A DNA stretch of 64,000 nucleotides from Aerococcus sp. Group 1 (lineage in GTDB: Bacteria > Bacillota > Bacilli > Lactobacillales > Aerococcaceae), in contig NC_015278.1 of assembly GCF_000193205.1 (NCBI RefSeq), positions 1,736,001-1,800,000 of the forward strand. Reading direction: 5' to 3'. This document shows, piece by piece, positions 51,830-61,512 of the stretch; position 1 is the stretch's first letter, and each line of letters starts with the position of its first letter. The translations under genes and the position numbers were made by a program. Below the pieces are notes generated by a model. The model saw only the letters and a program-made list of their open reading frames with translations. It did no database searches and was not told the origin of the DNA.

Positions 51830-54800
51830 TTAATCCGTCGCTTGGATTGCAGTGGGTATGTTGGTCTCACTATTTTCTGCCAAGACTTGTTTATCATCGA
51901 TTGTTTCGGCTTCAGCATTTTCTGAATTGACTGTTTCAGTAAGGACATTTTCTGCTAGACCTTTCTTGTCCTCACTATTATCTAAGGACGGATTGTGATT
52001 GCTTTCAGAAGTTAACTTTGCCCTTTCTTGGTCACGGGATTTGAGCACAGCTTCCACTGCAGCAACTTGGTCAGGACTTAATTCACTGGCCTTTTTAGCC
52101 TGTCCGGTTTCTGGCTTATAAACTGTCAGCTTATATTCCGTGCCGAAAATTTCAAAGATATAGCCTCCAGCAGTTTTGGATTTTACTTCTTCAGGGTTAA
52201 AACCATGAGAAGCGAGAAAGGCTTCCTTTGCCGTTTCAATTCGTTCGGCGTCGTTTTTTTGCTCGGTAGCTGCTTTTGAATCGGTGGCTGGCTCTTTATC
52301 TGTGGCCTTGCTACCTCTTTGCTGCAAGACTTCTTCTACCGCGTCAATTTGCTCTTTTGAGAGTTCAGACTGACTGAAGTACTGGTTGCCTTGGTCAAAT
52401 TGGAAGAGGTATCCGCGTGAAAAACGGCTAAGCACTTTATCTGCTTGGAAATTCTTCAAGAAAAGTTGCCGTTCAATTTTTTCAATTTGGTAATCAGATA
52501 AAGCTTCAGCTGGGTAGACCACGGACTTTCCATTCACTTTAAAGTGGTAACCATCGCCATCCTTGCCTAACACGGTTTGAGGGTCAAGTGTTTTTCTAGC
52601 TAAGACCGCTTCGACTGCAGCAATTTGGTCCGGTCTTAATTCAAATGGATAGACATAAAATTCCTTACCATTTTCACCTTCGAAGACGTAGCGGTCACCA
52701 CGCTTGTCAGGCACAACACTTTCTGGATCGATTTGAGGGCTTGGGTCCTTAGTCTTTTCAACTGCTATTCCCTGTTCTTCCATCCATTCTTCCACTTTGG
52801 CAAGTTCATAGCCCTTTAATTCGCCAAATTCAATATAGTGGGTATGGGCATGGCCATCTTCTCGGTGCTCGGTGGTTACACCATGGTCATCCACTCCTAT
52901 GATATTATCCTTACTGAAAACATAGCCTTCAGATCCAGTATTATAAGGTCCCGCTTGGAGCCCCTTACCGAAAGCCTTATACTTTTTACCATTAAAGCTT
53001 ACATAGAAATCCTTGTCATCCGCCGATTGATTATGAGGGACACCAAAACCATTTTTAGGCGGCATTTTAGCTTCAGGATGAGCGATTAAATAACGCATAC
53101 TTGCCTTAGCCTTTTCGATTTTTTCCTTATCTTGGTTAAACCAAGCATTTAAGTGGATATCTTCGATTTTGTGCCAGTGATCAATATGGTAAACCAAGAA
53201 AGCCCCATTTTCTTCTCTTTCCGGATAGGCCATTTGTATATTCACTGCAGCCAATTGCTGAGGGGTAAAGAGCCCTTCAGGGATAGGGGTAGCTTGTGGC
53301 TGCTCTACTACAATTTCTTCCTTCTTCTCATCTTGGTCATTTTTATAAGAGCTAAATGAAACCGTTTCATAGTCTATCGGTAAAGTAATATCATCAAGTT
53401 TTTTAGCAATCGTTTTATCCGCGAGAACAGCAAGTAACTGATCACCATCACGTAAAACCTCTTTGTCTTGGAAACCATGTTCCAATTTGAACTGACTCAA
53501 TTTTAATCCTAAAATATAGTCTTTATATTCTTCAGCAGTAGAAAAATCACTCGCTCTTAGGTAGGAAGGATAGTCCGATAAATTCTTCATATGACTATGA
53601 TTACCATGCGGAACAATGACTTTATTGCCGGTTACTTTAAGATCGGCCTTCTTAACCCCACTTTCCAGGGCGATTAAAGAAAGTTTCTTATCGATTTCAT
53701 CAGCAGAATCCTGACTTGCTTCGACAAACTTAATTTCCTTTTTCCCACTATTGACATAATCCTGTGCTTGACGGATCTCTTCATCATCCAAATCCGCAAA
53801 GGGAACATAGTGACTGTGATCGCCATGTTGGGTGATAAGGCCGTTACTGTCGTACTCTATGATTGACTCTGGGCTAAAACGATAGCCGTCATCAGTGGTA
53901 TAGGCTTTATGATCTTTACCTTTAGCGGATTTATCGATTTTTTGAGCCAGAGCAAGGAAGATTACCTTCTCTTGGTCTTTCTCCTCTTGTCTATCCTCCA
54001 CCTGGCTTGCTTGCTTCTTAGACTCATCTGTTTGACCATTTATCTCTTCACCATGGGAATCTGAAGGTTTACTTTCCTGATCGGTTTTACCAGCTTGGTA
54101 AATATAAGAAGGATTGTTGAGATGAGCCTCCGTTGCAGCAATTTCAAGAGCGGATAATTCTTGCAAAGGAATCACATGGTGATGGTCACCATGAGGATGA
54201 ACATAGCCAAAATTGGTCTTGCGTGTCACTTTCATCGGATCGAATAATAAGCCATCCCCTTCCCTATGACGTTCTTTTAGAGGAAGAGCGTAGAGTTCGT
54301 CCAACATTTGCTCTAAGGTTTTTTGACTATTTGCCGGACTGTCATTGAGATCTTTTTGCGGCTGTGCTTTGCCTTCTTGAGGATGGTCGATTTGGCTAGG
54401 TTTAAAGCCTGGTTGGTTCACTTGCGGGCGAACTGAGTCTAAGGGCCTAATGACCTTCTCAGTCTGGTCTTGCTGTGCTCCAGCTTGCCCGCTCTTCTTA
54501 TTAAGATATGCCTTGGCTTGAGCGCGCTCATTAGCACTTAAATCATCCTTAGGGACATAGTGGAAATGATCGCCGTGCTGACAGATATAGCCATCGCCTT
54601 GGTCGGAAACGATAGATTCAGGGGTAAAGATATAACCATCGTCGGTAGTATAACGTCCCTGACGCCGCGCTTCTTCTAAGGAGCTCAAATCCTTTCCTTG
54701 ATCTTTATTGCCTTGGCCATGCTCCTGGGTTTTCTGTCCTGCTGGCTCTTTTTGTCCAGGAGATGCTTGATCTTTTTTCTCAGGCTGCGACCCTGTTTGT

Positions 54801-55996
54801 GGTTTCTTATTAGATGCTGTCGTTTTTGAATGGTCTTTAGGCGCTTGGTAGTTATAGTTCCCAGCCTTTAAATAAGCTTCAGTGGCCGCAATTTCCAAAT
54901 CGGATAGTTGGTCAAAAGGAATAATATGGAAGTGGTCGCCATGCGGGAGGACATAGCCGAAATTGTTTCTTTTGGTGACTTTGACCGGATCAAAAACTAA
55001 GCCATCGGACTCCACATGGCGTTGATTCATTGGCAGTTTATAGAGTTGGTCTAATAAACCGTCTAAGCCAGAGCGTTGTCCCTGACTCGCTTGCTGAGCT
55101 TCTTGGTTAGCTTGATTTTGGGGACTTATTTTACCCGTTGATCCCTGTGGATTTTGCCAGCTATTATTCCCATTCACTAAACCAGCGTAAGGACTATTAT
55201 TTAAACGTTGGCTAACGATGCTTTGTCCACTACTATGCGAAGGGACCGCTGATCCTGACTGAGAAGTTCCTGATCGTCCCGCCATATAGGCCGCTGCAGC
55301 CGCCCGTTCCGCTGGGGAAAGGTCTGCCTTAGGGACATAGTGGAAGTGGTCGCCATGAGCACAAATATAAGCGTCCCCGGTATCTTGAACAATGCTACCC
55401 ACGGTAAAGACATAGCCATCATCGGTGGTATAACGCCCTTGGGCTTTAGCTGCTTGGACAGCTTGGGCCTCAGCCTTAGTCATGGCATGTCCTCCATGGC
55501 TACCGTCTTCTTTAACATTGTGTAATTTTCTTTGCTCTTCAATTTCTTCTTTGGTCCGCACATTAACAGCTTTATTAGGATCTTTTAGATAGAGGTAATA
55601 TTTGCCATTAACTTTAATGATATAGCCATCCCGAACTTCGTTTACGATATCTTCTTGACGGAGTTTGTAATTGGAGTCTCGCATAATTAATTCTTCACTA
55701 ATAATGGCATCATAAGGAACCTTACCATTGTAATAGTGGAAATGATCGCCGTGAGAAGTGACATAGCCATCATCAGTGATCTTCACTACGATTTGCTCTG
55801 CTTCAATTTCGTCATCCGCATGAGACAATTTTTTGACTTCGGCCCCATCTTTTCCCAGGCCTTGGTCAGCCACGTAATTAATCGTCGATTCATTGCCTGA
55901 ATGTCCCTGGGAGTAGCCCCAATAATAGCCCCCTCCTAATAAGAGCGCTGAGGCTGAGCAGGCCAGAATGGCTTGCTTAATGTTTTTCTTCTCCAC
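51830..55996 (-). CDS. Large pneumococcal histidine triad (Pht)-like surface protein
   Basis: A 1388-residue exported protein with a hydrophobic N-terminal signal or anchor (CSASALLLGGGYYWGYSQG). Seven histidine triads (HxxHxH) stand at about residues 82, 214, 352, 474, 602, 724 and 797; a further degenerate site HREDGHAHTH lies near 1060. Two alternating modules are repeated: a TTDDGY...HGDHFHYVPK type and an RHxExDGLxFDP...HGDHxHxIP type. The C-terminal third holds several PDQVAAVEAVL-type repeats. No LPXTG anchor is seen. It follows the zinc-binding lipoprotein gene by 17 bases, and both lie behind Zur-type boxes, so zinc scavenging is the likely role. Confidence 0.9.
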   Translation of the reverse strand: MEKKNIKQAILACSASALLLGGGYYWGYSQGHSGNESTINYVADQGLGKDGAEVKKLSHADDEIEAEQIVVKITDDGYVTSHGDHFHYYNGKVPYDAIISEELIMRDSNYKLRQEDIVNEVRDGYIIKVNGKYYLYLKDPNKAVNVRTKEEIEEQRKLHNVKEDGSHGGHAMTKAEAQAVQAAKAQGRYTTDDGYVFTVGSIVQDTGDAYICAHGDHFHYVPKADLSPAERAAAAAYMAGRSGTSQSGSAVPSHSSGQSIVSQRLNNSPYAGLVNGNNSWQNPQGSTGKISPQNQANQEAQQASQGQRSGLDGLLDQLYKLPMNQRHVESDGLVFDPVKVTKRNNFGYVLPHGDHFHIIPFDQLSDLEIAATEAYLKAGNYNYQAPKDHSKTTASNKKPQTGSQPEKKDQASPGQKEPAGQKTQEHGQGNKDQGKDLSSLEEARRQGRYTTDDGYIFTPESIVSDQGDGYICQHGDHFHYVPKDDLSANERAQAKAYLNKKSGQAGAQQDQTEKVIRPLDSVRPQVNQPGFKPSQIDHPQEGKAQPQKDLNDSPANSQKTLEQMLDELYALPLKERHREGDGLLFDPMKVTRKTNFGYVHPHGDHHHVIPLQELSALEIAATEAHLNNPSYIYQAGKTDQESKPSDSHGEEINGQTDESKKQASQVEDRQEEKDQEKVIFLALAQKIDKSAKGKDHKAYTTDDGYRFSPESIIEYDSNGLITQHGDHSHYVPFADLDDEEIRQAQDYVNSGKKEIKFVEASQDSADEIDKKLSLIALESGVKKADLKVTGNKVIVPHGNHSHMKNLSDYPSYLRASDFSTAEEYKDYILGLKLSQFKLEHGFQDKEVLRDGDQLLAVLADKTIAKKLDDITLPIDYETVSFSSYKNDQDEKKEEIVVEQPQATPIPEGLFTPQQLAAVNIQMAYPEREENGAFLVYHIDHWHKIEDIHLNAWFNQDKEKIEKAKASMRYLIAHPEAKMPPKNGFGVPHNQSADDKDFYVSFNGKKYKAFGKGLQAGPYNTGSEGYVFSKDNIIGVDDHGVTTEHREDGHAHTHYIEFGELKGYELAKVEEWMEEQGIAVEKTKDPSPQIDPESVVPDKRGDRYVFEGENGKEFYVYPFELRPDQIAAVEAVLARKTLDPQTVLGKDGDGYHFKVNGKSVVYPAEALSDYQIEKIERQLFLKNFQADKVLSRFSRGYLFQFDQGNQYFSQSELSKEQIDAVEEVLQQRGSKATDKEPATDSKAATEQKNDAERIETAKEAFLASHGFNPEEVKSKTAGGYIFEIFGTEYKLTVYKPETGQAKKASELSPDQVAAVEAVLKSRDQERAKLTSESNHNPSLDNSEDKKGLAENVLTETVNSENAEAETIDDKQVLAENSETNIPTAIQATD
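54092..55426. repeat. Internal two-module repeat in the Pht gene
   Basis: Residues about 191-385 (DNA 54842-55426) and 451-635 (DNA 54092-54646) are two copies of the same pair of triad modules. The shared order is TTDDGY, HGDHFHYVPK, LDELYxLPxxxRHxE, FDP.KVT, and HGDHxHxIP. The copies diverge in the linkers. Confidence 0.75.
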
Positions 55997-56013
55997 AATT
56001 ATTCACTCACTTT

Positions 56014-56955
56014 CTACTTTTTATCTTCTTGTAAATGCTTTAAGAGGGTTTGTAAATTCATCTCAATATTTCCTAAGAGTCCTTTATCATTTTGGGGGTC
56101 AGCTTCCAAGGGACTTAAAGTATCCAATTGAGCCCCCGTCGCTTGGGAAATGACCTCAGCAATTTTAGTAGACACTTGAGGCTCAACGAAAATGGTCTTG
56201 ACCTGGTAATTTTTTACAAAGTCTTGAATTTCAGCCATTTGTTGGGCACTGGGCTCTTGGTCCGGTGAAATCCCCGATATCCCTAATTGCCGTAAACCAA
56301 AGCGATTAGCTAAATAAGAAAAGGCTGTGTGCTGGGTGACAAAAGTTTTTTGCTTGAGCCCTTTGAATTGATCTTGGTATTTATCCACTAGGTCTTGGGC
56401 CTGGGCTTGATAGTCGTCAGCGTTCTTTTGATAGATTACTGCATGGTCAGGATCAATCGCACTTAATTGCTTAGCAATACTTTGTGCCTCTTGGCCAACT
56501 AGAATCGGATCAAGCCAGGAGTGGGGATCATAAAGCGTTTTTTCATCGACTTCTTGACCAGGGTCGAGGTCTTCTAATCCAGGGACCTTGTCTAGAGTTA
56601 AGTCTTCTGATCCTTCGATAACTTTGACTGGAGAATCTTTCAGATTTTCCTTAAGGTTCTTGGCCCAGCCTTCCAAGGTCCGCGAATGATAAACGAAGAC
56701 ATCTGCCTTTTCAATGGCAGCAATATCATTGGCTGAGGGTTCAAAGGAATGAATACCGGCTCCACTTTGAATCATTTGAACCGTATTCAAGTCTCCCGAA
56801 ACCGCCCGGGTCATTTCATAAATTGGGTAAAAACTGGTGACAATATTTAGCCCCTTGACTTCCTTATCCCCAGTATTCTTCGTACAAGCACCAGTAAGCA
56901 CTAATAAAGCGAGTAAAAGCATACTGAAGATTAGGCTTTTAACCGATTTTTTCAC
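56014..56955 (-). CDS. Zinc ABC transporter substrate-binding lipoprotein (ZnuA/AdcA-like)
   Basis: A 313-residue cluster A-I lipoprotein with lipobox LTGAC (cysteine near 24). Metal-ligand segments are GAGIHSFEPSANDI, DPHSWLDPIL and TQHTAFSYLANRFGL. The usual histidine-rich loop is replaced by a short acidic stretch, as in AdcAII/Lmb-type proteins, and no C-terminal ZinT domain is present. It is cotranscribed with the Pht gene, the arrangement known for adcAII-phtD. No permease or ATPase is adjacent. Confidence 0.9.
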   Translation of the reverse strand: MKKSVKSLIFSMLLLALLVLTGACTKNTGDKEVKGLNIVTSFYPIYEMTRAVSGDLNTVQMIQSGAGIHSFEPSANDIAAIEKADVFVYHSRTLEGWAKNLKENLKDSPVKVIEGSEDLTLDKVPGLEDLDPGQEVDEKTLYDPHSWLDPILVGQEAQSIAKQLSAIDPDHAVIYQKNADDYQAQAQDLVDKYQDQFKGLKQKTFVTQHTAFSYLANRFGLRQLGISGISPDQEPSAQQMAEIQDFVKNYQVKTIFVEPQVSTKIAEVISQATGAQLDTLSPLEADPQNDKGLLGNIEMNLQTLLKHLQEDKK

Positions 56956-56978
56956 TTAATTTCCTCCTCTTAATTTTT

Positions 56979-56999
56979 AAATCGTAACTCTTACGATTT
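56979..56999. promoter_or_regulatory. Zur-type operator, proximal box
   Basis: The core TCGTAActcTTACGA sits in an exact AAA/TTT-flanked palindrome, matching the Bacillus Zur consensus TCGTAATnATTACGA. It lies 24 bases upstream of the zinc lipoprotein start. Confidence 0.85.
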
Positions 57000-57032
57000 A
57001 TATTATCGATTCTTTCGATCGAAGTCAATAGC

Positions 57033-57053
57033 AAATCGTAAATATTACGATTT
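57033..57053. promoter_or_regulatory. Zur-type operator, distal box
   Basis: The core TCGTAAATATTACGA with AAA and TTT flanks is a second Zur-like palindrome. It is placed 33 bases from the first and about 125 bases upstream of divergent gusA, so it might affect both directions. Confidence 0.85.
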
Positions 57054-57177
57054 ATTTTTTACTGACACTTTTATTTCTGTTTCTACAAAAGTCCTGTTAA
57101 AGTAATAAGTAAGAAGATTTTTTCCTAACCATGACCAAGAGACCGGCTAAGATAAAATCCATAGAAAGGAAATGAAG

Positions 57178-59013
57178 ATGTTATATCCACAAAGCAATTT
57201 ATGTCGCAGTGTCTTATCGCTCGATGGCAATTGGCGCTTCCGTATTAAAGAAGACCAAGAAAGTTATGACCCTAAGGACCCCTTAGACCATTGGCTAAGT
57301 GTTGCGGTCCCTGCCTCCTTCAATGACCAAGTGGCTGATCCAGCCATTCGCAACCATGTCGGCTACTTTTACTACCAAAGAGACTTCACCCTCCCCAAGA
57401 CTTTGGCTGACCAGGATATTTTTCTCCGCTTTGGCTCTGCAACCCACCAAGCTTGGGTCTATGTCAATGGTCAGAAAGTCGCCCATCACCAAGGGGGCTT
57501 TACCCCCTTTGAGTGCAAAATTACGGACGCGGTTTCTTTTTCTAAAACTAACCGCCTAACTGTCCTACTTTCCAATATCCTTGACCACACCACCCTACCC
57601 GTGGGCCACTACCATGAAAAGAAAGATGACCAAGGAAAGATCAAACGGGAATTAGATGAGAACTTTGATTTCTTCAATTACGCCGGACTTAACCGCTCCA
57701 TTGTTATCTATACCAGCTCAAAAGCTGCCCGTTTGACTGACCTCACCATCTTGCCTGAATTAAATGATTCCTTAGACCAAGCTAAAGTCAGCTTCGATGT
57801 TTCAATTGATTCCCAGGTTAATGACGGGTTATCCTATCAAATAAGTATTTATGACGAAGCTGAAAAGATAGTTGTCGAGGGGAAGGCTAATGAGAGTGAA
57901 TTTTATCTAGACCAACCCCATCTCTGGCAACCACTGAACGCCTATCTCTATACTGCCCAAGTCGACCTCTACCAAGACGGCCAACTAGTGGATACTTACC
58001 GGCAAGACTTTGGTATTCGCAAAATAGAAGTTAAAAATGGCCAATTTCTAATTAACCAAGAACCATTCTATTTCAAAGGTTGTGGTAAACATGAAGATAG
58101 CTACGCCCATGGTCGCGGTTTTGATCCTGTTTATAACGTCTTAGATATTAACCTCTTAAAAAGCATGGGAGCCAACTCCATCCGTACCTCCCACTACCCT
58201 TATTCCGAAGAAATGATGCAGCTCTGTGACCGGGAAGGGATTGTCGTTATTGATGAAACCACCGGAGTGGGGATAATGTCCTCCTTTGGTTTTAATATGT
58301 CTAACTTTGACCCGAACACTTACCGCGATGACACTTTCCAAGAGCTCAATACCCAACCGGCCCATGAGCAAGTGATCCGCGAATTGATTCAAAGAGATAA
58401 AAACCACGCCTGTGTGGTGATGTGGTCCTTGGCTAATGAAGCAGCCACTTTCAACCCGGAAGCCCATGATTATTTTGCGCCACTCTTTGATTTAGCTCGG
58501 TCGCTCGACCCCCAAAAACGTCCCCTAACTATGATCAATATCCTCTTAGCTACTCCGGATACTGACCAATGTTCTGACCTAGTTGATGTTATTTGTCTTA
58601 ACCGCTATTACGGTTGGTATACCCAAACCGCTGATTTTGACTTAGCTGAAGACTTGAGCCTAAAAGAATTACAAGACTGGCAAGCCCTCTATCCAGATAA
58701 ACCCATCATGTACACCGAATACGGGGTTGATACGGTTGCTGGCCTCCATGCCATCGAGCGCCAACCTTTTACAGAAGAATTCCAATGGGACTACTATGTC
58801 ATGATGTCTCGAGTCTTTGACCAAGTGGATAACTTTGTCGGCGAGCAGCTTTGGAATTTTGCTGACTTCCAAACCAAAGTTGGCGTTCAACGGGTTCAAG
58901 GCAACAAAAAAGGTATCTTTAACCGGGCCCGGGAACCGAAAATGGTGGTTCGTTTCCTTAAGGAGCGCTGGCAAAAGATACCAAACTTTAATTATAAAAC
59001 AAAAACAAACTAG
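57178..59013 (+). CDS. uidA: Beta-glucuronidase (glycoside hydrolase family 2)
   Basis: A 611-residue cytosolic enzyme that hydrolyses beta-D-glucuronides. The N-terminal sugar-binding domain includes LDGNWRFRI and YFYYQRDFTLP. The acid/base glutamate is in VVMWSLANEAATF (near residue 424), and the nucleophile in MYTEYGVDTVAGLH (near 514). NTxxYG-type segments FKGCGKHEDSYAHGRGFD and SIRTSHYPYSEEMM are typical. I prefer ATG 57178 because GAAAGGA is placed at about nine bases. The short list of neighbours shows no glucuronide transporter. Confidence 0.93.
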   Translation: MLYPQSNLCRSVLSLDGNWRFRIKEDQESYDPKDPLDHWLSVAVPASFNDQVADPAIRNHVGYFYYQRDFTLPKTLADQDIFLRFGSATHQAWVYVNGQKVAHHQGGFTPFECKITDAVSFSKTNRLTVLLSNILDHTTLPVGHYHEKKDDQGKIKRELDENFDFFNYAGLNRSIVIYTSSKAARLTDLTILPELNDSLDQAKVSFDVSIDSQVNDGLSYQISIYDEAEKIVVEGKANESEFYLDQPHLWQPLNAYLYTAQVDLYQDGQLVDTYRQDFGIRKIEVKNGQFLINQEPFYFKGCGKHEDSYAHGRGFDPVYNVLDINLLKSMGANSIRTSHYPYSEEMMQLCDREGIVVIDETTGVGIMSSFGFNMSNFDPNTYRDDTFQELNTQPAHEQVIRELIQRDKNHACVVMWSLANEAATFNPEAHDYFAPLFDLARSLDPQKRPLTMINILLATPDTDQCSDLVDVICLNRYYGWYTQTADFDLAEDLSLKELQDWQALYPDKPIMYTEYGVDTVAGLHAIERQPFTEEFQWDYYVMMSRVFDQVDNFVGEQLWNFADFQTKVGVQRVQGNKKGIFNRAREPKMVVRFLKERWQKIPNFNYKTKTN

Positions 59014-59036
59014 GCCTGATTAATAAAATCATTTAG

Positions 59037-59096
59037 AGCAAAGCTGATTCTTCTGTGCCAAAAGCTTGAAATAAGGGGAATCAGTCTTTGCTTTTT
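59037..59096 (+). terminator. Terminator of uidA
   Basis: AGCAAAGCTGATTC (59037-59050) pairs with GAATCAGTCTTTGCT (59078-59092), and TTTTT follows. The loop of about 27 bases is long. Confidence 0.7.
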
Positions 59097-59259
59097 ATCG
59101 TTTTTGACTAATATTTTACGAGAATTATTTTTTTCTACTGTGCAAGCGAACTTTTTCGTGTATCATATTGTAGGTGTTCATTTGTTGGACTAACACATGA
59201 ACCGAGACAAGTAACGATCATTTAATCGTTAATAAAAAAGAGAAAGTGAGTGTAAGAGT

Positions 59260-60762
59260 ATGGGTAAAATTGGTTTTGACACTAAAAAGTATCTTGAAGA
59301 ACAGTCAAAGTATATCTTTAAGCGCGTTGAAGGCAAGGACAAGCTCTACCTGGAATTTGGGGGAAAATTAATCGGCGATAAGCACGCCAAACGGGTCCTT
59401 CCAGGTTTCGATGAAGATGCCAAATTGAAACTCTTGGAAAGAATGAAGGACCAAGCCGAAATTATTATCTGTGTCTATGCTGGAGACATTGAAAGTAACA
59501 AGATGCGGGGCGACTATGGCATCACTTATGACCTTGAAGTCTTACGTTTAATCGACGAATACCATGCCTTAGATATTTCTGTTAACAGCGTCCTTATCAC
59601 TCGCTACCATGGTGAAGCGAATGCCACAAACTTTATGCATAATCTTGAAAGACGGGGAATTAAGGTCTACACCCACCAAGAAATTAAAGGTTACCCCACT
59701 AACGTTGACCTTTTAGGGGAAAATGGTTTTGAAGTCAATCCTTATATTGAAACCACAAAACCGATTGTGGTTGTCTCTGGGCCAGGTGCCGGCTCTGGGA
59801 AACTAGCCACCTGCCTTAACCAACTCTACCATGAATGGAAACGCGGGGTTCGAGCTTCCTACGCCAAATTTGAAACCTTCCCAGTTTGGAACCTCCCCCT
59901 CAACCACCCTGTTAATATTGCCTATGAAGCAGCTACGGTGGACTTAAAAGACGTCAATATGATTGATAACTATCACTACGATGCCTATGGAGAAGTCGCT
60001 GTTAATTATAACCGTGACTTGAAGATGTTCCCAGTTATCCGCCGCATCTTACAAAGCATTACCCACGAAACTGTCTACCAATCCCCTACTGATATGGGTG
60101 TGAACTGTGTCAAAGCTGGCATTATTGATGATGAAGTGGTCCGTCAGGCAGCTAATGAAGAAATCATCCGACGTTCCTTCCAAACAGAAAACGATTATAA
60201 GAGTGGTCTGGTCGATGAAGAAGCCTTGTCACGGATGCAATTAATTATGGAAGACTCCAACCTCAAGCAAGAAGACCGCGTTCCTGTCAAAGAAGCACGC
60301 CAATATGCTAAAGAAGTCCAAGATCGCTTCAATTCCGAAGAAGACCAACCCGTCATGGCCTTGGCTTTAGATGATGGTCAAATTGTTACTGGACGTAGCA
60401 GTGACCTGATGGACGCCTCAGGTGCAGTCATCCTAAACAGCTTAAAGGTACTAGCTGGCATCGCTGACCCGATTAACTTGCTATCACCACTCATTTTACA
60501 AACCATTCAAGAACTCAAAACTGGCCCTTTAAGTGACCGGACACCGATCCTAACGGCTAATGAACTACTCATTGCCCTAGCTATTTCAGCGTCAACCAAT
60601 CCAACCGCCCAAATGGCTTATGACCAATTAAAAGCCCTGGATGGCACCCAAGCTCACTCAACCTACATACTCACTAAAGACAATGAAAAAACCTTAAAGA
60701 GTTTAGGTATCGATGTCACTAATGACCCCGTCTTCCCTAATGAAAATCTCTATTATCAATAA
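59260..60762 (+). CDS. DUF1846 (UPF0371) family protein
   Basis: A 500-residue protein of the DUF1846 family, common in Lactobacillales and known from structure but without an assigned function. The segments KIGFDTKKYLEEQSKYIFKR at the start, VVVSGPGAGSGKLATCLNQLYHEW (a P-loop-like element) and YHYDAYGEVAVNYNRDL are characteristic. It is cytosolic by appearance. It is monocistronic and ends at a terminator at 60766. GAGAAAGTGAG serves as the ribosome site. Confidence 0.92.
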   Translation: MGKIGFDTKKYLEEQSKYIFKRVEGKDKLYLEFGGKLIGDKHAKRVLPGFDEDAKLKLLERMKDQAEIIICVYAGDIESNKMRGDYGITYDLEVLRLIDEYHALDISVNSVLITRYHGEANATNFMHNLERRGIKVYTHQEIKGYPTNVDLLGENGFEVNPYIETTKPIVVVSGPGAGSGKLATCLNQLYHEWKRGVRASYAKFETFPVWNLPLNHPVNIAYEAATVDLKDVNMIDNYHYDAYGEVAVNYNRDLKMFPVIRRILQSITHETVYQSPTDMGVNCVKAGIIDDEVVRQAANEEIIRRSFQTENDYKSGLVDEEALSRMQLIMEDSNLKQEDRVPVKEARQYAKEVQDRFNSEEDQPVMALALDDGQIVTGRSSDLMDASGAVILNSLKVLAGIADPINLLSPLILQTIQELKTGPLSDRTPILTANELLIALAISASTNPTAQMAYDQLKALDGTQAHSTYILTKDNEKTLKSLGIDVTNDPVFPNENLYYQ

Positions 60763-60765
60763 AAA

Positions 60766-60793
60766 CAAAAAACAGGCCGCGGCCTGTTTTTTG
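60766..60793. terminator. Bidirectional terminator between DUF1846 gene and ktrA
   Basis: AAAAAACAGGCC and GGCCTGTTTTTT form a compact stem with a GCG/CGC centre, flanked by A and T runs. The neighbouring genes converge on it. Confidence 0.93.
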
Positions 60794-60797
60794 CTTA

Positions 60798-61472
60798 TTA
60801 TAAACGTTCTAAGTAATCAATTTGATCAAATTTTTCATTATTGGCTACAGCCACGATAATATCGTCTTTAGCAAAACGATAATCCGGTTGGAATTGGGTA
60901 TTTAGGGTTTCCTTTAAATGTTGTCTAATGCCAATAATATTGAGATCATATTTTTGTCTAACGTCTAATTCATCCAAAGTGACATTGACCCATTTTTCCG
61001 GAGCCCGGAATTCAACAATAGCAGTTTCTTCATCCAGATTAATCAGGTCTTCAATGGATTGGCGACTGATAACATCGGCAATATGGTAACCTGATTCCTC
61101 TTCAGGAAGAATCACTCGCGAAACCCCTAAAGCTAACAAAGCTTGGGCAAAACGTTGGTTCTTCGCCTTACAGATAATATGGTTGACCCCTAATTCTTGG
61201 CAGTTAATCACACCGAGAACGGCAGCCTCGAGGTTTTCCCCGGTTCCAATCACAATAATATCGCAATTTCCAAAACCAGCTTCTCGCATAAAGTCGAGGT
61301 CAGTAAAGTCTCCTACACTACCTATAGTTAGACAATCTTCCAAGTCGTTGACATGTTTTTCCATGCGGTCACAAGCAATCACATCAATCCCCTTGGTCGC
61401 TAGCCGCTTAACCAAGGCAGAACCAAAGAGGCCTAAGCCCATAACACCAATAACACGATTTGCTTTACTCAT
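60798..61472 (-). CDS. ktrA: Potassium uptake regulatory subunit (TrkA-N/RCK)
   Basis: A 224-residue RCK protein that gates KtrB. The Rossmann motif VIGVMGLGLFGSALVKRL binds nucleotide, and VIGTGENLEAAVLGV and IICKAKNQRFAQALLALG are typical. The C-terminal TrkA-C domain ends near residue 220. It lies 40 bases after ktrB on the same strand. Cytosolic, ring-forming in the family. Confidence 0.93.
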   Translation of the reverse strand: MSKANRVIGVMGLGLFGSALVKRLATKGIDVIACDRMEKHVNDLEDCLTIGSVGDFTDLDFMREAGFGNCDIIVIGTGENLEAAVLGVINCQELGVNHIICKAKNQRFAQALLALGVSRVILPEEESGYHIADVISRQSIEDLINLDEETAIVEFRAPEKWVNVTLDELDVRQKYDLNIIGIRQHLKETLNTQFQPDYRFAKDDIIVAVANNEKFDQIDYLERL

Positions 61473-61512
61473 AATGACTCCCTTATCCTATTATTTTTTA
61501 TTTCTTTCTAAT

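Noticed and set aside
51830..52000. LPXTG sorting signal at the Pht C-terminus
   Set aside because: The C-terminus (NIPTAIQATD) has no LPXTG motif, hydrophobic stretch or positive tail.
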